From Nonomuraea africana (lineage in GTDB: Bacteria; Actinomycetota; Actinomycetes; Streptosporangiales; Streptosporangiaceae): DNA of 64,000 bases. Below the pieces are notes generated by a model. That model was not told the origin of the DNA. It made no database searches and was given only the letters and a program-made list of their open reading frames with translations. The stretch lies in NCBI RefSeq assembly GCF_014873535.1, contig NZ_JADBEF010000001.1, forward strand, positions 6,634,001 to 6,698,000, in the 5' to 3' direction. A program made the position numbers and the translations under genes. Positions 43,186 through 52,151 of this stretch are shown here, piece by piece; position 1 is the stretch's first letter, and each line of letters opens with the position of its first letter.

Positions 43186-43608
43186 ATGGAAACCGAGACG
43201 AAGACCCTCACCCCGACCGAGCGGATCAACCGCCGGACCGTCACCGAGATCTACTCGGCGCTGGCCACGGGCGACATGCAGGGGTTCATGGAGCGCCTGG
43301 CGCCGGACGTCACGTGGACGGTGGCGGCCGGCGGCGCGACCGGCGGCACCTACCACGGCCCCCAGGAGGTCCTCGAAAAGGCGATGGCGCCGATCGCCGT
43401 CGACTGGTCCGACTTCACGATCACCCTGTTCGAGCTCACCCCCGTGGGCGACAAGCTCTTCGCCCAGGGCGAGTACCGCGGCGTGAATCGCACGACCGGC
43501 AAGGAAGGAGCGGCCAGGTTCGTCCATGTCTGGCACCTCCTGGACGGGATCGCGCAGCGGTTCGAGACCGTCTTCGACACCCACACCATCTGGCGAGCCA
43601 CGCAGTAG
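43186..43608 (+). CDS. NTF2-like / SnoaL-like protein
   Basis: The intact 140-aa protein starts at ATG 43186 (TGAGGAGCTGCACACG upstream). It has the cone-shaped NTF2 fold pattern: IYSALATGDMQGFMERLAPD, TWTVAAGGATGGTYHGPQEV, ELTPVGDKLFAQGEYRGVNR and FVHVWHLLDGIAQRFETVFD. Such proteins are small-molecule isomerases, hydrolases or binding proteins; the substrate is unknown. It is followed by the start of a broken GMC oxidoreductase gene, with which it may once have formed an operon. Confidence 0.8.
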   Translation: METETKTLTPTERINRRTVTEIYSALATGDMQGFMERLAPDVTWTVAAGGATGGTYHGPQEVLEKAMAPIAVDWSDFTITLFELTPVGDKLFAQGEYRGVNRTTGKEGAARFVHVWHLLDGIAQRFETVFDTHTIWRATQ

Positions 43609-43644
43609 CCCATGTCCGCACAAGACAACGAAAGGACACGCAGG

Positions 43645-43790
43645 GTGTCTTCCCCTCCGTCCGCGGAGCCCGCTCAACAGAGCGATGCCTACGACTAGGT
43701 GATCGTGGGAGCCGGATCGGCCGGATGCGTGCTGGCCAACCGGGCTCAGCGCCGATCCGTCCTGCCGGGTGCTGCTGATCGAGTCAGGCA
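43645..43790 (+). pseudogene. GMC oxidoreductase N-terminal relic
   Basis: GTG 43645 behind GAAAGGACACGCAGG starts a frame that reaches a stop at the position of the usual YDY (YD-stop). It continues VIVGAGSAGCVLANR, the FAD-binding dinucleotide motif, then shifts frame into LSADPSCRVLLIESG. The rest is missing. The following 130 bases are unidentified debris. Confidence 0.65.
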
Positions 43791-43921
43791 CGCGGCCAGG
43801 CCGACGCCATCTACATCAACACCTACAAGGAGTCGGTCGGCTACGACATGTACGCGAGCAAGGACAAGCGCATGATCCAACCGCTGCTCACCACCAGGCA
43901 GCGATGGCGTGAGCTGAACCT

Positions 43922-44935
43922 CTATCCCGCGTGCGAGTGCGCCACCCCGGTGCCGTACAGCTCGCGGTGCCACAGGTGGGCGCAAACGCGCTCGATGCCG
44001 GGGACCAGGTGGCGCCGGTAGGTGGTGAAGGGCAGGCCGAGGCGTTCGGCGGCCAGCTCCTGGGTCGGAGCCCCGTGCAGGAAGGTGGCGGCGAGGGCAC
44101 GGTGGAACTTGACCGAGCGCGCATCCTCGCGCAGCGACTCGATGGCCTGTTCCAGCAGATCGCGCAGCGCCTGGGCGGGATCCCGCTCGGCGTGCTCCAC
44201 GACCAGCCTGCTGCGCGTCAAGGGTGAGCCGGCCGGCGCGTCAGGGCGCGACAGGTGGCGCAGCGCCTTGCGGACCGCCTCGGCGAACTCCTCCTACGAC
44301 AGCACCGCCAGCCTCTCCGCCGTGGCGGCCGCGGGGCCGAACGGGTCGGGTTCCGGCGATCGGTTGAGGTGCTCCAGCCAGGCCTGCGGGGGCACCGCCC
44401 GCCAGTCGTGGACGAACAAGGTGTACGGCTTGTCCCCCGCGCCGGAGCTCGGGAATGTCGTGCTGCCGGAAGCACTCCACTCTGTCCTGGCTGGGCCGGC
44501 GAATCGCGAGATACGACCACGCCATCCGCTCCGACCGCAGGCAGTTGGCGATCACCCGCCACTGCAGCAGGTCCATGACCGGCGAATTGCCGCGATAACC
44601 GGGCAGGATCCACGACCGGCCAACGGCCAGATGCTCTCCGGCGCGCAGCGGCGCGGTGGTGCGTGCGTGCGCCTACGCCGCGGCCACGATGGGATCAACC
44701 GCGCATTCGGCCTCATCGGGTTTCTGCGGACGAAGCCACGCGTAGAAAGCCACCGGCTCGCCGGTCTCAGTCCGCCGGTATATCCGGAAGGCCTCCGGCC
44801 GGCGTTTCAACCAGAAATCGGCGCGGGCCGCAGATGTCTCGCCCTCCGCCGCGTTCGCCAGCCGCAGGAGGGCGCCGACGTCCTCGGCCCGTATGACGTC
44901 CTCCTGGACCTCCCCCTCGTCGTATCAGTTGTGCG
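43922..44935 (-). pseudogene. Decayed paralogue of the STAND-GNAT-HTH regulator
   Basis: On the minus strand, pieces match the C-terminal half of the 47149 protein: ADFWLKRRPEAFRIYRRTET, then MDLLQWRVIANCLRSERMAW and GAPTQELAAERLGLPFTTYR followed by RHLVPGIERVCAHLWHRELY. Several frame changes and an in-frame stop separate them, and the ATPase half is absent. Two copies of an unusual regulator so close together suggest duplication followed by loss. Confidence 0.7.
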
Positions 44936-45440
44936 GGCCGACCATGGACGCGCTGACGGCGTAGGCGTCTCCGCGCTGCTGCCCGGGCACGCGCGTGCGG
45001 CCGGTGTTCCCCATGTAAGCGCGGTGGTGACCGAAACCGGGGAGACGTTGCAGGCCGGGCTCGTGGCGGACGCGGGCGGGGGCGATTCGCCGGTGAGTGT
45101 CATGCTGAGCGACCTGCGCCGGGTCAAGCGGCCCGCGGTACGGACTGACGCGGGGTTCGACTACTACTCGCGGTTCTTCCGCAGCTCGGACGGAACCCTG
45201 CCCGCCCAGCCGGCCTGGCTGCTCGACCACCACGACAGCGTCTCGACGCTGTCGCTGCCCAGCGACAACGGGACGTGGTCTCTGACGCTGGTGGTCTCCC
45301 GGAGGGATTGGGCCATGCGGTCGCTGTACGAGGAGCACGTCTGGGACCGGGCCATCGCCCTGTTCCCTCACCTGCGCGAGTGGGCCACGTACGGCGAGCC
45401 CATCACCGGAGTGCTGACGACGGCCGGCCCGGACACCCGG
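44936..45440 (+). pseudogene. FAD-dependent oxidoreductase internal fragment
   Basis: Reads VSAVVTETGETLQAGLVADA, FDYYSRFFRSSDGTLPAQPA, TLSLPSDNGTWSLTLVVSRR and FPHLREWATYGEPITGVLTT. This is the middle of an actinobacterial FAD-dependent (PHBH-like) oxidoreductase. Both the N-terminal Rossmann motif and the C terminus are missing. Confidence 0.6.
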
Positions 45441-45897
45441 CGGTCCAGTCCTCGCAGACCTGCGCCGGGGTGCTGCCGAAGCGCGATTCGCCTTCCATCA
45501 CCCACCCGCTGTGCGGCGCGGCGACATAGTGGCAGAACAACCGCAACGCGGCCTGATAGCCGCGTACGGTCGACTGCCCGGCGCGCCCCGGCGGTCAGAT
45601 AGGAGATCCACCGATCGACGTGGATGGGTGACCAACTCCCAAGGGATACGCGCCGGTGAACCTGGCGAACCGGCGCACGACCTGCTCACGAAAGTCGATC
45701 GTGGACGGCTGGAAACGTCCGGTGCCGCGCTGTTGCCGTGCCCACCCTTCGAGCATCGCGTCGAAGACGGCGTCCGCGGAATGCGACAACGTGATCACGT
45801 CCTCCGGCTCCTGCCGCGCGACCGTCCCGCGGCCGCGTTGTGTCACATGCGCTGGACGCCACCAAGCCAACGGCGGTTCTCCGGCTCCCTCAGGCAT
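45430..45897 (-). pseudogene. Tyrosine recombinase N-terminal fragment
   Basis: On the minus strand DAVFDAMLEGWARQQRGTGR and FREQVVRRFARFTGAYP form the SAM-like DNA-binding domain of a phage-type integrase. A frameshift near 45640 leads on to WISYLTAGAR and AALRLFCHYVA. The catalytic domain is absent; a matching C-terminal fragment lies at 50188. The stretch begins close to the end of the LLM gene. Confidence 0.65.
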
Positions 45898-46783
45898 TGA
45901 CGTGCGCTGGGGAGAGCGCGTCGGCGAGCTCGCGCCAGTAGGGCATCGCCGTCTGGCCCGGTTCGATCCCGATCACCTGTACGGCGACGTGGTCGGCGCC
46001 GGCCGTGACGTGGCCGCGGAGTCTGCCGGCGATGGTGTCGAGGTCTCCCCAGAACACGACATCGTCGATAAGCCGGTCGCTGCCACCCCCGTCGATCTCC
46101 TCTTGCGCGTAGCCCAGGCGGCGGAACTTCGTCCTGTTGTACGGGCTGTTCAGGTAGGGGGCCAGGTGCTGGCGGGCGATGGCGCGGGCCGCGGCAGGGT
46201 CGGTCTCGAACAGCACCGCGTGCTCAACGGCCAGGAACGCGTCGGGGCCGAGGATCTGCCGCGCCTGCGCGGTGTGCGCCACGGTGACGTGGTACGTGTG
46301 GGCGCTGGCGGTGCGGTCGCGGGCCAGTTCGAGCATCTTCGGCCCGTACGCGGCCAGGATACGGCGCACCGGGGCCTTCGGCGCGGGGTTGAGCATCTCG
46401 AGGGCGTCCATCTCGTCCAGGTACGCGCTCATGGCCGCCAGCGGCTTGGTCCCCGGCCGTCGTTGCCCGCCGAACCCCAGCCCGAGCACGTGCCGGTCGG
46501 GGTAGGCGTCGGCCAGCAGGAGGGCGGCGCCGTGCGTCCACCTGGCCTCGCGGGACCAGATCTGCGCGATGGCGTTCACGATGTGCAGGCGTTCGGTGCA
46601 GGAGAGCAGAAAGCCGGCGTGGGTGAGCGCCTCACGTCCGAGGAGTTCGGGCATCCAGAACGCCCGCCAACCCTGTTTCTCCAGTTCCTGGATTGACTCG
46701 CGCATCTGCGCGGCCGGCTGATGCTCGAAGTCGAAGGTGTAGATGCCGAACGTGCCCAGATCCATACCGTCGATACCGCCCAT
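45890..46783 (-). CDS. F420-dependent LLM-class oxidoreductase (TIGR03620-like)
   Basis: The 297-aa protein has the luciferase-like TIM barrel pattern: LGTFGIYTFDFEHQPAAQMR, ELEKQGWRAFWMPELLGREA, ERLHIVNAIAQIWSREARWT, YPDRHVLGLGFGGQRRPG and RRILAAYGPKMLELARDRTA. LLM enzymes of actinomycetes usually take hydride from coenzyme F420; the substrate is unknown. ATG 46783 is chosen for the GAGGGGATG site; ATG 46765 is possible. It is intact amid broken genes, and its 3' end touches the integrase relic. Confidence 0.82.
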   Translation of the reverse strand: MGGIDGMDLGTFGIYTFDFEHQPAAQMRESIQELEKQGWRAFWMPELLGREALTHAGFLLSCTERLHIVNAIAQIWSREARWTHGAALLLADAYPDRHVLGLGFGGQRRPGTKPLAAMSAYLDEMDALEMLNPAPKAPVRRILAAYGPKMLELARDRTASAHTYHVTVAHTAQARQILGPDAFLAVEHAVLFETDPAAARAIARQHLAPYLNSPYNRTKFRRLGYAQEEIDGGGSDRLIDDVVFWGDLDTIAGRLRGHVTAGADHVAVQVIGIEPGQTAMPYWRELADALSPAHVNA

Positions 46784-47148
46784 GGAACATCCCCTCGGTC
46801 CTGTCGATCTACTTGACATATGGAATGCGGCTCGGGTCCACAGATCGAAACCGCAGGCCAAGATGGTTCCTCAACGAAATGTCCAGGACCCAGGTCATTT
46901 CTCTGCCCATTCGGTGCTCAACCGCCACACCGGCCGCCTTCGCCGGAGTCCCGCACGCGATGGTCATGTCGTCCACCACGCGGCGGTGCTATGGGGGACC
47001 ACGAGCTGCGGAACCGTTCATCCCGAATGGCGGCGGGGCGCCGTTCGGGATGGCCGGAGCGCAGCCCATGAGACCTTCCGAGGGCCGGCTCCGCCGCGCC
47101 AAATGCGTATAAATACACACTCCAGGGCGCCTGCCCCCTCATACGCGG
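46784..47148. other. Divergent intergenic region with strong hairpin
   Basis: No gene supported. CATCCCGAA (47019-47027) and TTCGGGATG (47044-47052) are perfectly complementary, and pairing can extend inward through GCG/CGC. The A/T-rich stretch TATAAATACACACTCC (47108 on) is a plausible promoter for the gene at 47149. Confidence 0.45.
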
Positions 47149-49209
47149 GTGACTACTGTTACTCCCATGCGTTCGGGGAGTGAGCAGGAGCTCGGGGTGT
47201 TGGAGCAGCGCTTGGAAGCGGTGCGGGAGCGGTCGTTCGTGGGCCGGGAGGAAGAACTCGGAGTCTTCACCGACGCCCTGCGCGGCTCCCGCAGCGTCCT
47301 GTACGTGCACGGCCCCGGCGGCGTCGGCAAGACCGCGCTACTGCGCCGCTTTGCTCAACAGGCGGCGGCCCTCGGACGCCAGGTGACGACGCTGGACGGG
47401 CGCACGCTGGACCCGACCCCGGCGGCCTTCGAGGCCGAGGCGGCGCCGGTGCTCGCCGGCGAGCGCGCGGTGCTCGTCATCGACACCTTCGAGCGCGTCC
47501 AGGGTCTGGAGGGCTGGCTGCGCGAGCGGTTCCTGCCAGGCCTGCCGCTCGGCGCGCTGGTCGTGGTGGCCGGGCGCGTCCCCCCGGACGTGATGTGGAC
47601 CGCCGACCCCGGCTGGTCCGAGGCGCTGCGGGTGTTGCCGCTGCGCGACCTCGCCCCGGCGGACGCCGCCGCATTGCTGGAGGCGCGTGGCGTGGCGGAC
47701 GAGCTACGCGGGCCGCTGCTGGCCTTCGCCGGTGGCCATCCCCTCGCCCTGTCCCTAGGGGCGGCTGTGGCGACCAAGGACAGTCGGGCGAGCGCGCGCT
47801 GGAGTCCCTCGCAGGACGTCGTCGCCACCCTGCTCTACCAGCTCGTCGGCGAGGTGCCCAGCCCCACGCACCGGCACGCGCTGGAGGTCTGCGCGCACGC
47901 CTACATGACCACCGAGGACCTGCTGCGCGAGATCCTGCCGGAGGACGCCTCGTCCCTGTTCACCTGGCTGCGGCGGCTGCCGTTCGTGGAGTCCAGCCCG
48001 CGCGGGCTGTTCCCGCACGACGTCGTCCGCGAGGTGCTCGAGGCCGACCTGCGTTGGCGCGATCCCCAGGGATACGCCGCGATGCACGAGCGCATCAGCA
48101 ACTATCTCGCCGCCCAGACGCGCGCCGTGCCCGACGCCTTCGTACTCGGGGCCGTCGGCTCGCTGTTCTACCTGCACCGCGCCGTCGGCTCGACATCGGA
48201 GTTCAACAGCTGGCGCGGAGACGGCGAGGCGTACGAGGACGCCTTCCGCCCTGGGGAGACCGAGGCTCTGGTGCGGATGGCGGCCGAGGTGGAGAACGAG
48301 GCGTCGGCAACTGCCGTCGCCTACTGGACCGCTCGCCAACCTGAGGCGTTTCGCCTCTACCGCCGGGCCGAGACCGGCGAGTTGGTGGGCCTCTGCTCCT
48401 GGCTACGGCTGTACGAGCCGTCCGAGGAGGAGGCAGCGCTCGACCCGATCGTCGCCACGGCCTGGGCGAATGCCCGCGCGCTCGCCCCGTTGCGGCCCGG
48501 AGAGCACCTGGCCGTCGGCAGGACATGGGTGCGCCCCGAATATCGCGGCATGTCGCCGGTCATGGACCTTGTCCAGTGGCGGTCCATCGGCTACTGCCTG
48601 CGCGCGGACCGTATGGCCTGGTCGTTCATGGCCATGCGGAGCGACGACCCCATGCGGGACTACCTGCGACACTACGACATGCACGACGTCGGCGAGCACG
48701 CCTGGCTCGGCGACGCCGAGTACGCCCTGTACGCCCACGACTGGCGGGCGGCGCCCGCGCAGGCGTGGCTCGACCGGCTCAACCGGCTACTGCTCGGCGA
48801 CCCGCAGGACGTCCAGGCCATTCCCGGCCCCGCGCTGGCGGTGCTGTCCCAGGCCGAGTTCGGCGACGCCGTACGCAAGGCGCTGCGCCACCTGTCCCGG
48901 CCCGGCGAGCTGGCCGCCAGTCCGCTCACGCGCTGCCGGATCGTCACCGACGACTCCGAGCCCGACCCCGCCAGTGCCCTGCGCCGGATCCTGGAGCAGG
49001 CTGTCGACACCGTGCGCCGGGACCCGCGCGCGGACAAGCTGCACCGGGCCCTGGCCATGACATTCCTGCGCGGCGCCCCGACGCAGGAGGTCGCTGCCGA
49101 GCGGCTCGGCCTGCCCTTCACCACCTACCGCCGCCACCTCGCCTCGGGCATCGAGCGGGTCTGCGAGGACCTGTGGCACCGGGAGATCTACGGCGCGGCC
49201 AAGGGCTGA
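47149..49209 (+). CDS. STAND-type ATPase regulator with GNAT-like and HTH domains
   Basis: The 686-aa protein begins with an AAA/NB-ARC-like ATPase: SFVGREEELGVFTDALRGSR, VLYVHGPGGVGKTALLRRFA (Walker A, about 51-64), RAVLVIDTFERVQGLEGWLR (Walker B) and LLAFAGGHPLALSLGAAVA. Residues about 380-560 resemble a GNAT-like fold (YWTARQPEAFRLYRRAETGE, GRTWVRPEYRGMSPVMDLVQ). The C terminus has a LuxR/sigma-4-like HTH (GAPTQEVAAERLGLPFTTYR and RHLASGIERVCEDLWHREIY). It is probably a transcription regulator gated by ATP. GTG 47149 lacks a ribosome site, suggesting a leaderless message; ATG 47167 is the alternative. Confidence 0.78.
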   Translation: MTTVTPMRSGSEQELGVLEQRLEAVRERSFVGREEELGVFTDALRGSRSVLYVHGPGGVGKTALLRRFAQQAAALGRQVTTLDGRTLDPTPAAFEAEAAPVLAGERAVLVIDTFERVQGLEGWLRERFLPGLPLGALVVVAGRVPPDVMWTADPGWSEALRVLPLRDLAPADAAALLEARGVADELRGPLLAFAGGHPLALSLGAAVATKDSRASARWSPSQDVVATLLYQLVGEVPSPTHRHALEVCAHAYMTTEDLLREILPEDASSLFTWLRRLPFVESSPRGLFPHDVVREVLEADLRWRDPQGYAAMHERISNYLAAQTRAVPDAFVLGAVGSLFYLHRAVGSTSEFNSWRGDGEAYEDAFRPGETEALVRMAAEVENEASATAVAYWTARQPEAFRLYRRAETGELVGLCSWLRLYEPSEEEAALDPIVATAWANARALAPLRPGEHLAVGRTWVRPEYRGMSPVMDLVQWRSIGYCLRADRMAWSFMAMRSDDPMRDYLRHYDMHDVGEHAWLGDAEYALYAHDWRAAPAQAWLDRLNRLLLGDPQDVQAIPGPALAVLSQAEFGDAVRKALRHLSRPGELAASPLTRCRIVTDDSEPDPASALRRILEQAVDTVRRDPRADKLHRALAMTFLRGAPTQEVAAERLGLPFTTYRRHLASGIERVCEDLWHREIYGAAKG

Positions 49210-49321
49210 GCCGAGAAGCCGCGGGCGGGCGGCTCAGGCCAGGGCGGCGAGGCTTCTAAAGGGCCGCAGGCGGAGGCGTCCAGGTGTCCGCCTGCACGAG
49301 CTGAGGACACCGCCCAGACGA

Positions 49322-50005
49322 TCATGTCGGCGGACGTCGAGCTGAGCGATCTGGGCTCGGTCGGCGCCCCGCGTCGAGGTCATCGCCATCAACGGCACGG
49401 CCACCGTCATCGACCTGGACGAGCTGATTGCCGCGCACGGCCACACTCACTACCCGGTGCTCGGCACCACCCTGGATGAAGTGATCGGGCTGGCAGCCAG
49501 CCGACGGCTGGCCCCCGTTCCCGAATACCAAATATCGGCGCAACGCCTCTCGCCCACCGGGAATGAAAGGCCATCGATCAACGACCTCCCGCAGTTCGAG
49601 CTCTGTGAGCCAGGCATGCCAAGCGATCTCGGACGGATCTGGAACCAATGGCTCAGTGATCACGGCCTCGTGCACCCGGAACCAGACAGGGCTGACCCCA
49701 TCCCGGCACAGGAACTTGAACATGAAACGCACCGGGACGCCAGCGCCCAGCTCCTCGGACAGCTCGCGGGCTGCCGCGTCCTCATACGACTCGCTCACGT
49801 CCACGGCACCCCCGACCATCACGTCATAGTGGCCGGGAAAGCGAGTGAGCTGCTCCGCCCGGCGCAGCACCAGGATCCGCCGCATCGGATCGCGACAGAT
49901 CGTCGTCGCGATCCGATGCATCCATCGCCGACGCTCCGCCTCTGCGCGATCCACGACTCCCAGCACGCGGTCCAGTTCATCCACTCGCTCGACCAACTCG
50001 CCCAT
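49322..50005 (-). CDS. Nudix hydrolase (YfcD-like)
   Basis: From ATG 50005: MGELVERVDELDRVLGVVDR, RRWMHRIATTICRDPMRRIL, then FPGHYDVMVGGAVDVSESYE and DAAARELSEELGAG, a complete Nudix box of the IPP-isomerase-like YfcD group. The domain ends near YLVFGNGGQPSAG (about 49510). The last 60 or so residues run antisense to a CBS-like relic at 49370-49495, so the natural C terminus may have been replaced by rearrangement. Confidence 0.75.
   Translation of the reverse strand: MGELVERVDELDRVLGVVDRAEAERRRWMHRIATTICRDPMRRILVLRRAEQLTRFPGHYDVMVGGAVDVSESYEDAAARELSEELGAGVPVRFMFKFLCRDGVSPVWFRVHEAVITEPLVPDPSEIAWHAWLTELELREVVDRWPFIPGGREALRRYLVFGNGGQPSAGCQPDHFIQGGAEHRVVSVAVRGNQLVQVDDGGRAVDGDDLDAGRRPSPDRSARRPPT
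49370..49495 (+). pseudogene. CBS-like fragment of hemolysin/CorC type
   Basis: The plus strand reads RVEVIAINGTATVIDLDELI and HTHYPVLGTTLDEVIGL, resembling the first CBS motif of CorC/CNNM-type proteins. There is no start, and both sides are lost. It is antisense to the tail of the Nudix gene. Low confidence. Confidence 0.3.
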
Positions 50006-50187
50006 GCAGGACACGATCGCAGGCACCACCGACAACCTGCTCTACGAGCACCCCAAGCTAGTGATCTGCGTCACATGACCTGCCCGGAAACGCAACACGA
50101 GCGACGACCCCCAGCGCGAACATCCCGATAAGAGCCACCTGCTCGATCGCCACACGAACACAACCGCACACAGCGAGTACGGGCAGA

Positions 50188-50718
50188 AGGAGGATCTTCG
50201 TTACCGACGCCATCATGAACGGCCTGCCGCCGCACATCGCCCAAGTGATCTGCGGTCATAAGAGTATTGAAACAACGATGGGCTACAAGGCTGTCTACCC
50301 GGCGGAGTCGATCGAGGCACACAGAGCGTTCATCGCCCGCCGGCGGGCCACGCGGCCCAGCGAAGAGTACCGGACCCCCACCGAGGAAGAATGGGACGCC
50401 TTCCTCGCTCACTTCGAGAAGCGCAAGGTGTCCATCGGCACCTGCGCCCGAGCATTCTCAACTCCTTGTCTTCATGAGCACGCATGTGTCAGATATTCGC
50501 TCCTCCGGCCGGACCCGGCACAACGCGGCCGGCTGGAGGAGATCCGCGACAACCTCATCGCCCGCATCGCCGAAGCCCGCGAAGGCTGGCTCGGCGAGGC
50601 AGAAGGGCTCCGCGTCAGCCTGGCCGGCGCCCAAGACAAGCTCATCCAGCTCGATCGAGGCCACGGGCAGCATACGGCCGTGGACCTTGGCATCCCCACC
50701 ACGCGTGGTGATCGATGA
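50188..50718 (+). pseudogene. Tyrosine recombinase C-terminal fragment
   Basis: Reads RRIFVTDAIMNGLPPHIAQV, ICGHKSIETTMGYKAVYP (catalytic His and Tyr region), then the family's long tail RPSEEYRTPTEEEWDAFLAH, ARIAEAREGWLGEAEGLRVS and LAGAQDKLIQLDRG, to a stop at 50716-50718. The N-terminal and first catalytic parts are missing; a possible N terminus lies at 45430-45897 on the other strand. Confidence 0.7.
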
Positions 50719-50784
50719 ACCCGCGAAGGTGGGCTGCCACATGGCCCTCAACCAAGATCGAGAACAAGTTCAAAGAAGCGTGCA

Positions 50785-51687
50785 TCAAACGCCCTTCAGA
50801 ACACGATCAAGTGCCGCCCGGCCTGCAGGTCCCCAGTTCGGCTTCCCGCCGGGAAGGCCCCGATCTCCGTTCTGCCCCATGAGCATCAGGAAGAGGCTCT
50901 TCATAGCGGCCAGCCCGCGGGCGCGCCTGATCGTTGCCTCGTCCGCGTGCGCGTACGCGTCGAAGAACCGTGCGGCCGCGCCCGCGGGGAGCAGCACCCA
51001 CGCGGCGCCGAGGTCCCACGCCGGATCGCCGGCGAACAAGGCACCGAAACCGATCACGCCCGAGAGCGTCCCGTCCGAGACGACGACATTCGCGGGATGG
51101 AGGTCACCGTGCAGCCACATCGGCGGGCCCTCCCACCCGGGGGCCGCGACGGCATCGGCCCAGACGGCCCGGACGGCGCGGACATCGCCGACGGCGTCGG
51201 GGTCAATGGCCTGCAAGAACTGCTCGAAGCCGCCCGTGCACCTCTTGGGGTGAGCGCCGAGGTCCGAACTGGCCGGGACCTCGGCGGGCGCCTCCACATG
51301 GAGCGCCCTGAGGAAGCCCGCCAGCGTGTCGGCCGCGTGGGCGCCGCGGCTGATTGAGCCGTGGTCCAGCGGCTCGCCGGGAACCCACGTCATCACGGTC
51401 CAGTGCTTGGGGAAGCGCTCGGACGGTTCGCCGAACCGCACCGGGGTCGGCACCGGGAGCGGCAGGCGCGGAGCCAGCACAGGTAGCCACCGCCGCTCCT
51501 TGAGCTGGAGCTCCGGGGTAGGGTCCATGCGCTGCATGCGCACGGCCAACTCGTCCCCGAGGCGCCACATTTGGTTGCCCCAGCCGCCCGCCACCTCGCG
51601 GATGGCCAGCCCTGCAAGGTCTGGATGTTGCTCCTGCAGCAGGTCGCGGACCAGGTCTGCGGTGATCTCGATCTCGGTGTCGGCCAT
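50785..51687 (-). CDS. Aminoglycoside phosphotransferase-family kinase, altered metal site
   Basis: The 300-aa product has the APH/choline kinase fold: REVAGGWGNQMWRLGDELAV, HWTVMTWVPGEPLDHGSISR, then the catalytic loop MWLHGDLHPANVVVSDG. The usual DFG-like metal-binding motif reads VIGFGALFAGDPAWDLGAAW, with Gly where Asp is expected, so phosphotransfer may be impaired. Family members phosphorylate aminoglycosides, sugars or other small molecules; the substrate here is unknown. It starts at ATG 51687 and is flanked on both sides by integrase-tail fragments. Confidence 0.75.
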   Translation of the reverse strand: MADTEIEITADLVRDLLQEQHPDLAGLAIREVAGGWGNQMWRLGDELAVRMQRMDPTPELQLKERRWLPVLAPRLPLPVPTPVRFGEPSERFPKHWTVMTWVPGEPLDHGSISRGAHAADTLAGFLRALHVEAPAEVPASSDLGAHPKRCTGGFEQFLQAIDPDAVGDVRAVRAVWADAVAAPGWEGPPMWLHGDLHPANVVVSDGTLSGVIGFGALFAGDPAWDLGAAWVLLPAGAAARFFDAYAHADEATIRRARGLAAMKSLFLMLMGQNGDRGLPGGKPNWGPAGRAALDRVLKGV

Positions 51688-51835
51688 GCGAAGTCACAGT
51701 ACTGAGGCGGCAGGCGGATCGGCTCTCGCTCTCCGGAACATCTCGCTGTGATTCCTCTGGCATCACCGATTCGGTTTCAGAGAGCTGCCGATCAGAGGCT
51801 TTGGGACGGACCGGCCCCAAAGTTCAGAGAAGATG

Positions 51836-52130
51836 TCCGATGCTGCAGCCAGATCCAGCACAAGCGATGCGGCTCGCAGAGATCATCACGAATCTGCACG
51901 ACCGGATACGCGAAGCCACCGAACGCGGCTGGCTCGGCGAGGTCGAAGGGCTCCAGGTGAGTCTCGCTGGCGCCCGCCAGAAGCTTCAGCAAATGCGGAA
52001 GCTCCGCGCGCAAGCCCGAACCGTGGATCTGCCAACACCGGCGCCAGCGCCGGCTGCCCCGGCTCGGGCCGGCCGCCACGTTCGACGCGACGCTGACCGG
52101 CTTCCTGATACGCGCCCAACGCAGACCCGA
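51836..52130 (+). pseudogene. Second integrase C-terminal tail fragment
   Basis: Reads LQPDPAQAMRLAEIITNLHD, RIREATERGWLGEVEGLQVS and LAGARQKLQQMRKLRAQAR, the same tail as 50503-50670 (RPDPAQRGRLEEIRDNLIAR). The catalytic domain is missing. It is in the same orientation as the first fragment, so the two form diverged direct repeats around the kinase gene. Confidence 0.6.
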
Positions 52131-52151
52131 CCGTACGGCAGGATGGGCGCC

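Noticed and set aside
44022..45602. A 526-aa open frame on the plus strand read as one gene
   Set aside because: Only its 44936-45440 part resembles a protein (FAD oxidoreductase); the first 900 bases are antisense to the regulator paralogue fragment, so it is a chance fusion.
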